A stretch of 64,000 nucleotides of DNA from contig NZ_WJFD01000002.1 in NCBI RefSeq assembly GCF_009647655.1, forward strand, positions 62,001 to 126,000, written 5' to 3'. The notes under the pieces were generated by a model. The model saw only the letters and a list, made by a program, of their open reading frames with translations. It was not told the DNA's origin and ran no database searches. Positions 44,422-53,915 of the stretch are shown here, in pieces. This stretch comes from Chitinophaga sp. SYP-B3965. GTDB lineage: Bacteria; Bacteroidota; Bacteroidia; Chitinophagales; Chitinophagaceae. Every line of letters starts with the position of its first letter. Within the stretch, counting starts at the first letter, position 1. Both the position numbers and the translations under genes were made by a program.

Positions 44422-44664
44422 ATGGAATCAAAGAAAATTTCATCCTCCAACCTGCTGTTGCACACGCATACAGAGCTAACGCAGCTGCCAAAATCCTTTC
44501 GCGAGAGCGTTTGCCATGAGTGCGGGTGGAGTGAGGCCACTTTTTACAGGAAAGCCAGGGGGAAAAACACCTTTAGTAACGCGGAAAAAGAAAAGATCCT
44601 GGCAGTAGCAGATAATCTTTTAAAGGAACGCCTGGAGCAAAATGTCAGTTACAGGCAACGTTAA
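44422..44664 (+). CDS. small helix-turn-helix-like protein, unknown
   Basis: 80 residues. The centre, LPKSFRESVCHECGWSEATFYRKARGKNTFSNAEKEKILAVADNLL, has a HTH-like layout (helix-turn-helix with GWSEATFYRK as the recognition segment), as in short XRE-like or Bacteroides-type regulators. No clear family. Divergent from the double-XRE gene and close to it, as in a regulatory switch. ATG follows a short AT-rich stretch. Confidence 0.65.
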   Translation: MESKKISSSNLLLHTHTELTQLPKSFRESVCHECGWSEATFYRKARGKNTFSNAEKEKILAVADNLLKERLEQNVSYRQR

Positions 44665-44745
44665 TGCACAAAAACGAACATTATCCCCACGAAACGAAAC
44701 ATTTTCATTGATGTTAACTTACTTAATCCCATTAAAACCAAAACT

Positions 44746-45015
44746 ATGCAGGAAACCAAACATCAACAAATACGCTCCATTATTTCTCAATTTATTCACC
44801 GCTTACATGAAACCAGCGGCAATGCAATTTCTCACGTTACGGTTACGGTACACGGAGAACTGCAACATTTTGTTCCAGACAGGCGCATCAGCCACTTTTC
44901 CGTTACCAAAATGGATGGGGTTGCAGAGCTCTCCTACCAGGATATGGAACTGGAAGCCCCCATCACCAATATGATCACCATTATTGCCACGGAAAAAAAG
45001 CCGCGGCAACAATAA
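44746..45015 (+). CDS. small protein of unknown function
   Basis: 89 residues starting MQETKHQQIRSIISQFIHRL. A helix at 1-25 is followed by strands (SHVTVTVHGELQHFVPD, ISHFSVTKMDG) and an acidic C-terminal half. No export signal, no cysteine, no recognised motif. It follows the small HTH gene by 81 nt and is closed by a strong terminator, so it is likely the last gene of that short plus-strand unit. Confidence 0.6.
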   Translation: MQETKHQQIRSIISQFIHRLHETSGNAISHVTVTVHGELQHFVPDRRISHFSVTKMDGVAELSYQDMELEAPITNMITIIATEKKPRQQ

Positions 45016-45035
45016 GAACCATCCAGTTATCTTAT

Positions 45036-45075
45036 AAAAAAAGCAAAAAGGCGCAACCGTCTTTTTGCTTTTTTT
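45036..45075 (+). terminator. terminator after the 89-residue gene
   Basis: AAAAAAAGCAAAAAG-N10-CTTTTTGCTTTTTTT, perfect 15-bp stem with T-run, 21 nt after the stop. Confidence 0.85.
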
Positions 45076-45115
45076 GTTGATTATCATTGATGCAAATCGT
45101 TTAAATTCATGGAAT

Positions 45116-47455
45116 ATGAAATTCCTTAGCTGGCTGATATGCTTATTGTTCTCGCTGTCTCTTTCCGCCCAACAGGTGAAAGAGGATACAGCCATAACGG
45201 ATGTGGTGGAACGGGTGGAGCATATCACCAAGATGCTGAACAGGGTGAACAATACCCTACGCAGGGGCTTTGACACCACGGAGATCGCAGAGAAATTACC
45301 GGGTTCTGAAAAGCTGGTGAACGATCTCCGGAACAGCGTTTTGAATGATCGCCGGCTGATGAATATCCGCAGCCTCTATGCCCTGCAGGTAATATTGCGG
45401 GAAATGGAAGAGCAACATGCCGGGTGGCAAAGATCTTTATCAACCTACAGCCGCACCATCACAGATATGAGCGGGAAGATCGACAACATCCTGCGCGACA
45501 CCCTTCTCCGTCAACTACCGAAAGACCCTTCTTTACAGGGATTATACACTTACCAGCTTTCCCGGTTAGATCAAAAATGGCAACAGGCAGATACCGCCAA
45601 CCGCAATAGCCTCCAGCGGATCGGCGTGCTGCAGAACAGGGTGGCCATGAATTATATCACCATTACAGATATGCTGGATGAGGTAGAATTCCGGTTAAAG
45701 AATGCAGAGAAAAGGATCTGGACGCGGGAAGAAAAAAACCTCTGGGATGTACGCCTGGCGGATTACAGGTTCCCATTCCATGATACCTTCTATATTTCCT
45801 TTGTAGCGGCACATCGGGTATGGGATTATTATTTCCGGTATAACCGGGATATACATCTGCTCAACCTTATACTGTTCTTTGTATTCCTCTTCTGGTTACT
45901 GAACAGCATCTCCCGCATCCGGAAAAATCATCCTGATGCAACGGGGATATTTGCCAATACAAAGTACGCCAGTCATAAACCTTTACTCACTTCGCTGATC
46001 TTTATTTTCACTCTCGGGCCTTTTTTTTATACAAACCCTCCCATCGTACATATGGAATTATTCTGGCTGGTACAAACGGCTTGCGTAACCTGGGTATTAA
46101 AAGACGAATCCCCTGTATGGCTGCGCTGGCAATGGTTCCTGCTGTTATTTTTATATACGGCCTATGCGCTCTTCAATCTCATGATGCAATCTTCCTTTGA
46201 AGAAAGATGGGCGCAATTCTTTCTGCAACTGGGCACACTGGCCACTGTGGGGTGGTTCCTGCGGAAACAACGGAAATCAACTTTTGCCTTTCCGCCTTAT
46301 ACAAGGATCATCGTGTGGCTTACCTTGCTGATGACTGTCACCGCATTTGTCTGCAACCTTACAGGCCGTGTGATGCTCTCAAAATTCCTGGGCATGAGTG
46401 CTGTGTTCAGCCTTATTTCTGCACAGGCCCTGCTTATACTGATGGAGTTATTGCTGGAAACTTTTTACCTGCATATCGAAGCCAACAAAGCCAATAGCCG
46501 CTTTGCTGCATACCTTGATTTTAACCGCATCAAAAAAGGATTACGTTCTACTTTGTTCCTCCTGGTGGGTATTGGCTGGCTGGCCATCCTCATCAGGAAC
46601 CTGAACATTCACAACATCATCAGGGATACGGTATTCTCTTTCCTGAGAGCGGAAAGGACCATCGGTAATACCTCTTTCACCTTTTCGAGCGTCTTTATTT
46701 TCCTGGTGGTGATCTGGGTTGCCTTCCTTATCAGTAAAGTGATGGTATTTATATTTGGCCACCAGGAAGCTGGCGGTGTTGTAAAAAAATATCGCTGGAG
46801 CAGTGCCGTTTTACTGATAAGATTGGCCGTACTGGCCGCTGGTTTGCTTTTGGCCTTTGCTGCTTCCGGCATCCCTATCGATAAATTAACCATCATCATC
46901 GGCGCATTATCTGTTGGTATCGGTTTTGGTTTACAAAATATTGTAAACAACCTCGTCTCCGGTGTGATCCTCGCTTTTGAAAAACCGGTAGAGATCGGCG
47001 ATGTAATTGATATCGGTACACAACACGGCACGGTGAAAGAAATAGGGATCAGGGCCAGCAAAATAGCCACTGTAGATGGTTCTGAGATCATTGTTCCCAA
47101 TGGTGATCTCCTCTCCCAGCATATCACTAACTGGACACTCACCAACCGGTCCCGCAGAGTAGAATTGATCATTGGCGTAGCATACGGCTCTGATCTTAAA
47201 AAAGCTTCGGAACTCCTGAAGGAATTACTGCTTAAAGAGGAAGGTGTGCAAAGTGTGCCCGTTCCCCTTGTATTGGTACATGAACTGAATGACAGCTCCA
47301 TTGATTTCCGTATTCTTTTCTGGGCAGACATTGGTACCTGGGTGATCCTCAAGAGCTCATTGCTCTTAGCTATCTATACCGCTTTTTCTGAACAGGGCAT
47401 TGAAATCCCCTTCCCCCAAAGCGATATCCATATCAAGAACCCACCGTCAAACTAA
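45116..47455 (+). CDS. large MscS-family mechanosensitive channel
   Basis: 779-residue membrane protein. The ATG at 45116 gives a signal peptide (MKFLSWLICLLFSLSLSAQ); an extracytoplasmic helical domain (about 20-240) leads to about eight helices, then the MscS core: TM3-like pore helix IGALSVGIGFGLQNIVNNLVSGVILAFEKP, then the beta domain IGDVIDIGTQHGTVKEIGIRAS and DGSEIIVPNGDLLSQHITNWT. Large periplasmic N-terminus as in MscK/YbiO-type proteins. Confidence 0.93.
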   Translation: MKFLSWLICLLFSLSLSAQQVKEDTAITDVVERVEHITKMLNRVNNTLRRGFDTTEIAEKLPGSEKLVNDLRNSVLNDRRLMNIRSLYALQVILREMEEQHAGWQRSLSTYSRTITDMSGKIDNILRDTLLRQLPKDPSLQGLYTYQLSRLDQKWQQADTANRNSLQRIGVLQNRVAMNYITITDMLDEVEFRLKNAEKRIWTREEKNLWDVRLADYRFPFHDTFYISFVAAHRVWDYYFRYNRDIHLLNLILFFVFLFWLLNSISRIRKNHPDATGIFANTKYASHKPLLTSLIFIFTLGPFFYTNPPIVHMELFWLVQTACVTWVLKDESPVWLRWQWFLLLFLYTAYALFNLMMQSSFEERWAQFFLQLGTLATVGWFLRKQRKSTFAFPPYTRIIVWLTLLMTVTAFVCNLTGRVMLSKFLGMSAVFSLISAQALLILMELLLETFYLHIEANKANSRFAAYLDFNRIKKGLRSTLFLLVGIGWLAILIRNLNIHNIIRDTVFSFLRAERTIGNTSFTFSSVFIFLVVIWVAFLISKVMVFIFGHQEAGGVVKKYRWSSAVLLIRLAVLAAGLLLAFAASGIPIDKLTIIIGALSVGIGFGLQNIVNNLVSGVILAFEKPVEIGDVIDIGTQHGTVKEIGIRASKIATVDGSEIIVPNGDLLSQHITNWTLTNRSRRVELIIGVAYGSDLKKASELLKELLLKEEGVQSVPVPLVLVHELNDSSIDFRILFWADIGTWVILKSSLLLAIYTAFSEQGIEIPFPQSDIHIKNPPSN

Positions 47456-47487
47456 ATTTTTCTTTATAAAACTAAATTATTAGTTTT

Positions 47488-48639
47488 ATGGAAATGTTTG
47501 CTATGATACGTACTATTATTTTCATGCTGCTTTTTGCTGTTCCTGCTATGGCCCAGGATAATATCGACAAGGCTTTGCTGATGGATTATTTCCAGGAGCA
47601 GCAATTCGACAAAGCCATCCAATACCTGGAAGGTGTGAAACCTCAACAAGCAAACGGACTGGCATTGCTGGCCAGTGCTTATTATCAGAGCGGCCAGATG
47701 ATGCCCGCGGAGAAATATTATACCCTGGTGCTGGCGCAGGATTCCAATCATATACAAGCCCATCAGGCATTGGGCAATATTGCACGGCAGCAGAAACAAC
47801 CGCTTCTCGCAATTGCCCATTTTGAAAAGCTGGTGGCATTGCGTCCCACTAATCCTCTTTACTATAAACAGCTCAGTATTGCCTGCGGTAATGTTGTTGG
47901 CCTGCAGGATTCCGCTTTTAATTATATGTGGATGGCCTATCAGCTCAATCCAAAAGATGTTTCTGTGGTAACAGCCCTCAGCGCTGATCTCATAGATGAA
48001 AAGGAATATGCCCGTGCAGACAGTCTGCTGAAACAATACATGCTGATCGACAGCAGCCAGGTGATGGTTATTTCACAGCTGGTGAAAACATCCTATCTGC
48101 AAAAAGACTTCTCCTCCGCCACCCTCTATGGAGAACGCCTCATGGCCATGAACGCATTAGAATTGACGGCCTTTTCCTATCTCTCCGTTTCCTACTATGC
48201 CCTTAAAAAATACGACAGTTGTATCATAGTGTATGATAAAACGGCAGCTATGACAAGAGGTAATGCGCCTGAAACGATCATCTATTATGCGGGCATCTCT
48301 TATGCCAGAATGAAACAGTTTGATAAAAGTAATGAGCTGATCCAGCGTTGCATTGACCTTGCAAAATCCAAATCGCTCGATAGCTATTATGCTACGCTGG
48401 CAGATAATTACGAGCAGATGAAACAATTCAGGAGAGCTATTTCTTATTATGATACTTCCTATTACCTGTTTAAAGATCCCATGCGGCAATACGGTATCGG
48501 CCGTATTTACGAACAGCATTTGCAGGATCCGCTGAATGCTAAAAAGCATTATAGGCAATATGTGAAGGATGCCAAACCGGAGAATAAAGAGGAGGAAAGT
48601 ATTCATACTTATGTGAAGGAACGTATTAAGAATCTATAG
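47488..48639 (+). CDS. exported tetratricopeptide-repeat protein
   Basis: 383 residues. An internal ATG at 47503 (MIRTIIFMLLFAVPAMAQ) gives a clean signal peptide and may be the true start; the listed ATG adds five residues. TPR helices run through the whole mature protein, such as NGLALLASAYYQSGQMMPAEKYYTLVL, HIQAHQALGNIARQQKQPLLAIAHFEKL and ETIIYYAGISYARMKQFDKSNELIQ. Function unknown; envelope scaffold likely. Confidence 0.88.
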   Translation: MEMFAMIRTIIFMLLFAVPAMAQDNIDKALLMDYFQEQQFDKAIQYLEGVKPQQANGLALLASAYYQSGQMMPAEKYYTLVLAQDSNHIQAHQALGNIARQQKQPLLAIAHFEKLVALRPTNPLYYKQLSIACGNVVGLQDSAFNYMWMAYQLNPKDVSVVTALSADLIDEKEYARADSLLKQYMLIDSSQVMVISQLVKTSYLQKDFSSATLYGERLMAMNALELTAFSYLSVSYYALKKYDSCIIVYDKTAAMTRGNAPETIIYYAGISYARMKQFDKSNELIQRCIDLAKSKSLDSYYATLADNYEQMKQFRRAISYYDTSYYLFKDPMRQYGIGRIYEQHLQDPLNAKKHYRQYVKDAKPENKEEESIHTYVKERIKNL

Positions 48640-48797
48640 GGTATAGATCTACACTTACGTGAAAAAAAACAGAAGAAAGAAAAGGGAATCCATCCCCGCA
48701 TACATCATAAAACTATAAGAAAGAAAAGTAATCCATTCCCCACTCACACGAAAAAACGCATCAAAAACCCATAAGAAAAAAGAAGAATTCCTCCCCA

Positions 48798-48832
48798 GAT
48801 AACCCGGCTTTAACAGCCGGGTTATCTGTTTT
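48798..48832 (+). terminator. terminator upstream of acs
   Basis: GATAACCCGGCT-TTAAC-AGCCGGGTTATC followed by TGTTTTATT. Confidence 0.85.
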
Positions 48833-48864
48833 ATTGAATTAATTTCAAGGTTATTGCATCTTAA

Positions 48865-48898
48865 TTTGACAATCTTCAATCATAAATCACTAAATTTA
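48865..48898 (+). promoter_or_regulatory. acs promoter candidate
   Basis: TTTG (-33) and TAAATTTA (one mismatch from TAnnTTTG) 22 bp apart, leader of about 45 nt to the ATG at 48946. Confidence 0.4.
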
Positions 48899-48945
48899 AG
48901 GCCCGTTAAAAAACTGTTTTAAACTTATAAATCTGATTGGGAATC

Positions 48946-50859
48946 ATGTCGTACCCATACCAAGTCAAAAATTTCGAAGAGTATCAGCAAGCCTGGCAGC
49001 ACAGTGTAACAGACCCGGAAGGATTTTGGGCTAACGTTGCAGATCATTTTTACTGGCGCCGCAAGTGGGACAATGTACTGGAGTGGAACTTTAAACAACC
49101 AGACATAAAATGGTTTTCCGGGGCAAAGCTCAACATTACGGAAAACTGTCTGGACAGGCATTTGGGCACCCTCGGGAACCAGCCTGCCATTATCTGGGAA
49201 CCCAACGATCCGGAAGAAAAACACCGCGTGCTCACGTATCGCGAACTGTTCAACAAGGTTTGCCAGTTTGCCAATGTGCTCAAAAATAACGGCGTAAAGA
49301 AAGGCGACCGTGTTTGTATCTACATGGGTATGATCCCGGAACTGGCCATTGCTGTATTGGCATGTGCCCGTATCGGCGCTATCCATTCTGTGGTGTTTGG
49401 TGGTTTCAGTGCACAATCTATTGCTGATCGTATCCAGGATGCACAGTGTAACCTGGTGATCACTTGCGACGGGGCTTTCCGCGGTGGAAAGGACATTCCT
49501 CTGAAAGCAGTGATAGACGATGCTTTGATGGCCTGCCCTTCTGTGAAGAAAGTAATTGTTTGCACACGTACCCGCACACCCGTTAGTATGCTCAAAGGCA
49601 GAGATGTGTGGTGGGAAGATGAGATCAAACAAGTGGAAACAATGGGCAACCCGCCTGTAGCTGCTGAAGAAATGGATGCAGAAGATATGCTCTTTATCCT
49701 TTACACGTCCGGTTCTACCGGCAAACCGAAAGGAGTAGTGCATACCTGCGCAGGTTACATGGTGTATGCGAATTATACTTTTATCAACGCTTTCCAATAT
49801 AAACCCGGCCAGGTATTTTTCTGTACGGCAGATATAGGCTGGATCACTGGTCACAGTTATATCCTGTATGGTCCTTTAAGCGCAGGCGCTACTACCCTGT
49901 TGTTTGAAGGTATCCCTACTTATCCTGATGCCGGCCGCTTCTGGGATATTGTAGATAAATTCCGTGTGAATGTACTCTACACTGCCCCTACCGCTATCCG
50001 CAGCCTGATGGGTTTTGGTTTAGGCCCTGTTAATCACAAGGACCTTAGCTCCCTCACCACACTGGGTACAGTAGGTGAACCTATCAATGAAGAAGCATGG
50101 CATTGGTATAAAGACCATATTGGTAAAGGCAAAGCGCCGATCACAGATACCTGGTGGCAAACAGAAACCGGTGGTATCATGATTGCGCCACTGGCTGGCA
50201 TCACACCGGAAAAACCAGGTTACGCCACACTTCCCCTCCCCGGTATCCAACCCATCCTCGTAGATGAGAACGGAAAGGAAATTGAAGGGAACGGCGTGAA
50301 TGGTAACCTCTGTATCAAGTTCCCATGGCCTGGTATCATCCGTACCACCTATGGTGATCATGAACGTTGCCGCACCACTTACTTTGCTACTTATGATAAT
50401 CTCTATTTCACAGGAGACGGTTGCCTCCGTGATGAAGATGGTTATTACCGTATAACAGGCCGTGTGGATGATGTACTCAATGTAAGCGGCCACAGGATTG
50501 GTACCGCAGAAGTAGAGAATGCCATCAATATGCATGCTGGTGTTGTGGAAAGTGCTGTAGTGGGCTATCCGCACGATATTAAAGGACAGGGTATCTATGC
50601 TTATGTGATCACAGATAAGCAGGTAAAAGAACCTGAACTCACCAAGAAAGATATCATGCAAACTGTTTCCCGGATCATCGGGCCTATTGCAAAACCGGAT
50701 AAGATCCAGTTTGTAACAGGGTTGCCGAAAACACGTTCCGGTAAGATCATGCGCAGGATCCTGCGTAAGATCGCTGAAGGAGAATTAGACAACCTTGGTG
50801 ATACTTCCACGCTGCTCGATCCTGCAGTTGTTGAAGAGATCAAAAAAGGAAAGTTATAG
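48946..50859 (+). CDS. acs: acetyl-CoA synthetase
   Basis: 637-residue AMP-forming ligase converting acetate to acetyl-CoA. Landmarks: YPYQVKNFEEYQQAW start, ATP loop YTSGSTGKPKGVVHT, WWQTETGG, TGDGCLRDEDGYYRITGRVDDVLNVSGHR and the catalytic Lys in PKTRSGKIMRRILRKIAEG near the C-terminus, the site of regulatory acetylation in this family. ATG at 48946 chosen; a TTG 9 nt upstream is possible. Single gene unit ended by its own terminator. Confidence 0.97.
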   Translation: MSYPYQVKNFEEYQQAWQHSVTDPEGFWANVADHFYWRRKWDNVLEWNFKQPDIKWFSGAKLNITENCLDRHLGTLGNQPAIIWEPNDPEEKHRVLTYRELFNKVCQFANVLKNNGVKKGDRVCIYMGMIPELAIAVLACARIGAIHSVVFGGFSAQSIADRIQDAQCNLVITCDGAFRGGKDIPLKAVIDDALMACPSVKKVIVCTRTRTPVSMLKGRDVWWEDEIKQVETMGNPPVAAEEMDAEDMLFILYTSGSTGKPKGVVHTCAGYMVYANYTFINAFQYKPGQVFFCTADIGWITGHSYILYGPLSAGATTLLFEGIPTYPDAGRFWDIVDKFRVNVLYTAPTAIRSLMGFGLGPVNHKDLSSLTTLGTVGEPINEEAWHWYKDHIGKGKAPITDTWWQTETGGIMIAPLAGITPEKPGYATLPLPGIQPILVDENGKEIEGNGVNGNLCIKFPWPGIIRTTYGDHERCRTTYFATYDNLYFTGDGCLRDEDGYYRITGRVDDVLNVSGHRIGTAEVENAINMHAGVVESAVVGYPHDIKGQGIYAYVITDKQVKEPELTKKDIMQTVSRIIGPIAKPDKIQFVTGLPKTRSGKIMRRILRKIAEGELDNLGDTSTLLDPAVVEEIKKGKL

Positions 50860-50866
50860 TAAAGCA

Positions 50867-50898
50867 GGGCGGTATCAGTGATACCGCCCTTTCTTTTT
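50867..50898 (+). terminator. terminator after acs
   Basis: GGGCGGTATCA-G-TGATACCGCCC followed by TTTCTTTTT. Confidence 0.85.
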
Positions 50899-50974
50899 GC
50901 ATTTCGTCCCGCATTGTTTACACATGATGTAAATAATTTCCACCTCCCTTATTGCCGTGCTTCCTTTGTACTCT

Positions 50975-53254
50975 ATGGCAATAAGATTCCTGTTATGCTT
51001 ACTGTTTTTTGCAGTGCCCGCTACTGCTCAGTTTCGGGGAGTGGTGAAGAACAACCGTGAACCCCTGATTTCCGCTACCGTAATATTGATGCGTATAGAC
51101 AGTAGTGTCGTAAAAACTGTGCGTACAGGAAAAACCGGCCAGTTTGTAATAGACTCCGTGCAGAATGGCCGTTATCTTCTAAGCGCCCGCTTTCTGGGCT
51201 ATCAACCGTACTATACTTACATCGTATCTCCTTCCGCCCAAACTATACAGATCACTCTTCTCCCGCTTGCACAACAGTTACAAAGTGTAAACGTGCAGGC
51301 ACAGCGGCCACCAGCTATTGAACAAAGAATAGACGGCGTTGTCTATAACCCGCAAGGGGACCTGGTGGCCGCAGGGAGTAATGCGCAGGACCTTTTGCAA
51401 CGGGTACCTTTTGTAACCATTAGCCAGGAAGGCGCTATCAGTATCCGCGGCAATAACAGCGTGCGGGTATTCATCAATAACAAACCAGCTGAATTCTACG
51501 CCAACAATGTGGCAGACCTCCTGAAAACGTTATCTGCAGATGATATTGCGAGGGTGGAAGTGATCACGCATCCATCTGTACGTTATGATGCAGAAGGCTC
51601 CGCAGGTGTGCTGCACATCTGGTTAAAGAAAAATCGTTTACGTGGTATCACAGGCGCCATCACTGCCAATGCGAATGACATCGATCAGAATTATAATGTG
51701 AAACTCAATTACCGGCTGGCGAAAGTATATGGCACTTTTGAAGCGTACCAGTACCGCAATAGCAGTTACAATAATGAAAAAACGGAACGTATCGGGCAGA
51801 ATGGTTTCGTCTTGCGGCAATCATCTGAAAACAGGCCAAAGGGCTCCGGGAATTTTTTCACCTTCAATGCAGGCTGGGAACCGGATAGTACGCAGGCTTT
51901 TGATGTAAGCATGCGGTTGGGCATTTTCCCGGATATGCGGGAAAGCGAGTTGCATGCTGTTCAAACTGCAAGAGAATATTCCCGTTATACCAGCAGAGAT
52001 AACCTGTATCGCAACAGGGCCATCACTTTTTCTTATAACAAACACCTCGGTAATGACAGAGAACTCTATGTATTAGGTGGTTATTCCGCACGTAACAATG
52101 AAAGCGGATATCTCATGCGGCAATCAGATGGTTATAAAGAGAGGAACGAAAACAGGGGCCGCAACTACGATGTGATGTTACAATCAGATTATGTGCATCC
52201 CTTTTCTTCAACACATAAAATTGAAACCGGGTTGAAATATTCCATGAAAGAGATCAATACGGATTATGCGCTCTTCAACTTTGATTCACTGGCTGGCTAT
52301 GAAAAAGATCCGCTGCGTTCTTTGCGGTACCACTTCGTGCAAAGTGTGATGGCGGCTTACCTGAGTTATGATCTTAGCATAAAAGAATGGAAGGTACGTT
52401 TAGGTACAAGATATGAATATACATGGTTAAGTGCACAAGGGCAGACGCTTCCTGCTTATGGCACCTTTATTCCCAACATCATTATTTCCCGGCGCTTCAA
52501 TAAACACACCTTCAATCTCAGTTATTCCAGGAGGATCCAGCGGCCGGAAGTGTATCAGCTTTCCCCTTCTCTGGATTACAGTGACTCACTGAATATCACA
52601 ACCGGCAATCCTTCACTTACTCCGGAGAGAAGCCACCGCATTGAACTGGGATACACTATTGGACCAGTCAGTGTATCTGTTTATCATTCTTATGCCAATA
52701 ATAGTATTCAGAGTATGCGGGTGATGAAAGGGAATGGTGTGATCTATAATAGTTATGCAAACATTGCGGGTAATAGCAGAACGGGTATGTCTTTAAACGG
52801 TTCATTCAATATCGGCAAACGTTTTAAAGTGAATACAAATGCCAATATGTACTACGTGAAGTTCCGCAGCAGTGATACGATTGCCAATCAGCAACCGTAT
52901 GCGCAAATAACCTGTAACGTCACGTACCAGTTACCGAAAGGTTTTGGATTAGAAGGAGGTATGAATTGGGAATCGAGGTATCCGTTGGTGTATGGATATG
53001 TTACCGGCTGGAGGAATCAATTCCTGGGTGCAAATAAAAAACTCTGGGGCGAAAGAGCTGCTGTCAGCATGCGTTTACAAAGCATCATCACGAATTATTT
53101 TTTGGGTAAAGGAGAATTCTATGGTGATGGTTATACAGAGAAATTCACCCGGAACTTTCGGCGCCCGATCCTGCGTATTGGTTTCACTTATAAATTCGGG
53201 AAAGCTTTTAATACGCGGCCTGAAAGAGCGCGGAGAAGTATTGAGGGGCTTTAA
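50975..53254 (+). CDS. TonB-dependent-receptor-like outer-membrane beta-barrel protein
   Basis: 759-residue outer-membrane protein. Signal MAIRFLLCLLFFAVPATAQ, then a carboxypeptidase-regulatory domain (about 20-105; FRGVVKNNREPLISATVILM), a plug-like region (DLLQRVPFVTISQEGAISIRGNNSVRVFINNKPAEF) and a long beta-barrel with aromatic-rich strands to the end (TYKFGKAFN). This is the OMP_b-brl_3 type with no adjacent SusD, so a SusC-type glycan receptor is less likely. TTCCTTTG ends 6 nt before the ATG. Substrate unknown. Confidence 0.9.
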   Translation: MAIRFLLCLLFFAVPATAQFRGVVKNNREPLISATVILMRIDSSVVKTVRTGKTGQFVIDSVQNGRYLLSARFLGYQPYYTYIVSPSAQTIQITLLPLAQQLQSVNVQAQRPPAIEQRIDGVVYNPQGDLVAAGSNAQDLLQRVPFVTISQEGAISIRGNNSVRVFINNKPAEFYANNVADLLKTLSADDIARVEVITHPSVRYDAEGSAGVLHIWLKKNRLRGITGAITANANDIDQNYNVKLNYRLAKVYGTFEAYQYRNSSYNNEKTERIGQNGFVLRQSSENRPKGSGNFFTFNAGWEPDSTQAFDVSMRLGIFPDMRESELHAVQTAREYSRYTSRDNLYRNRAITFSYNKHLGNDRELYVLGGYSARNNESGYLMRQSDGYKERNENRGRNYDVMLQSDYVHPFSSTHKIETGLKYSMKEINTDYALFNFDSLAGYEKDPLRSLRYHFVQSVMAAYLSYDLSIKEWKVRLGTRYEYTWLSAQGQTLPAYGTFIPNIIISRRFNKHTFNLSYSRRIQRPEVYQLSPSLDYSDSLNITTGNPSLTPERSHRIELGYTIGPVSVSVYHSYANNSIQSMRVMKGNGVIYNSYANIAGNSRTGMSLNGSFNIGKRFKVNTNANMYYVKFRSSDTIANQQPYAQITCNVTYQLPKGFGLEGGMNWESRYPLVYGYVTGWRNQFLGANKKLWGERAAVSMRLQSIITNYFLGKGEFYGDGYTEKFTRNFRRPILRIGFTYKFGKAFNTRPERARRSIEGL

Positions 53255-53805
53255 GGTCTTATTACTACAGGGGTGCCTACTTTCACTACGTCATATAATT
53301 CATTCACATCTCCATTCTTCAGGCTTACACAACCCAACGTCCAGTTAATACGTTGCTCTACATAATTATCACGGATGCCGGATGCGTACTCCACACCATG
53401 AATGCCAATACCACCACCAATATCCGCACCTTTTTGAATGAGCCCTCTCGCCTGGCGTTGCTGAAACTTCTCGCGTGATTCTATGTTGGGATAATCCAGC
53501 AGTAAGAAACGGCTCCAGCGATTGTCGTAACGTTTGGCAAGAATACGGAATGTTCCATCTGGTGTACGGCGATCTCCCTGCACGTATTTATCTCTTGCAT
53601 CTTCATTGCCAAACACCACTTTATAGATCTTAATTAAAGTGGCATCTTCATAGAGATACATGCGGTAATCACTCTTGTCTACCAGCAGAAATACTTTGTC
53701 AATATCTATCCGCGCGGCGTTCAGCCTAACGCTATACAGATCATTGTTATTGTGCTCAAAGGCAAATAGCGGCAATAAGGAAAATAAAAAGCAAATACGC
53801 CACAT
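53251..53805 (-). CDS. small L,D-transpeptidase (YkuD domain)
   Basis: 184 residues. Signal-like N-terminus (WRICFLFSLLPLFAF), then one YkuD domain: VFLLVDKSDYRMYLYEDATLIKIYKVVFG, GIHGVEYA for the conserved His, and TLGCVSLKNGD with the catalytic Cys (usual form S-x-G-C-[IV]-R/S). Probably crosslinks or edits peptidoglycan or attaches proteins. Convergent with and overlapping the receptor gene by 4 bp. Confidence 0.9.
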   Translation of the reverse strand: MWRICFLFSLLPLFAFEHNNNDLYSVRLNAARIDIDKVFLLVDKSDYRMYLYEDATLIKIYKVVFGNEDARDKYVQGDRRTPDGTFRILAKRYDNRWSRFLLLDYPNIESREKFQQRQARGLIQKGADIGGGIGIHGVEYASGIRDNYVEQRINWTLGCVSLKNGDVNELYDVVKVGTPVVIRP

Positions 53806-53866
53806 TGTAGTTACAGGATTTCAGAATAGATTAACGGTGAGCAGAATGCGAATATTGTGTTAAAAA

Positions 53867-53897
53867 AAATGGAGCCGCAATAATTGCGGCTCCATTT
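53867..53897 (-). terminator. terminator after the M16 peptidase gene
   Basis: On the minus strand AAATGGAGCCGCAA-TTA-TTGCGGCTCCATTT then a T-run; near-perfect 14-bp stem. Confidence 0.85.
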
Positions 53898-53915
53898 ATA
53901 AAAAAGCTTTTAAAC

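Larger units (their letters stand above)
48640..48945. other. intergenic region with degenerate repeats, terminator and acs promoter
   Basis: 306 bp. Three loosely repeated A-rich units (AGAAAGAAAAGGGAATCCAT at 48674, AGAAAGAAAAGTAATCCATT at 48718, AGAAAAAAGAAGAATTCCTC at 48774), then the terminator and the acs promoter region. Confidence 0.5.

Noticed and set aside
44303..44491. 62-codon minus-strand frame in the divergent HTH region
   Set aside because: Would overlap the start of the small HTH gene and the operator-like repeats; no family pattern.
44642..44974. 110-codon plus-strand frame overlapping the 89-residue gene
   Set aside because: Overlaps a better ORF in another frame that has its own spacing and terminator; Pro/Leu-rich composition without pattern.
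46609..47352. 247-codon minus-strand frame inside the MscS gene
   Set aside because: Ser/Thr/Pro-rich antisense translation of the conserved channel core.
48925..49854. 309-codon minus-strand frame inside acs
   Set aside because: Antisense to a full-length, well-conserved acs gene; its translation is His/Cys-rich with no domain pattern.
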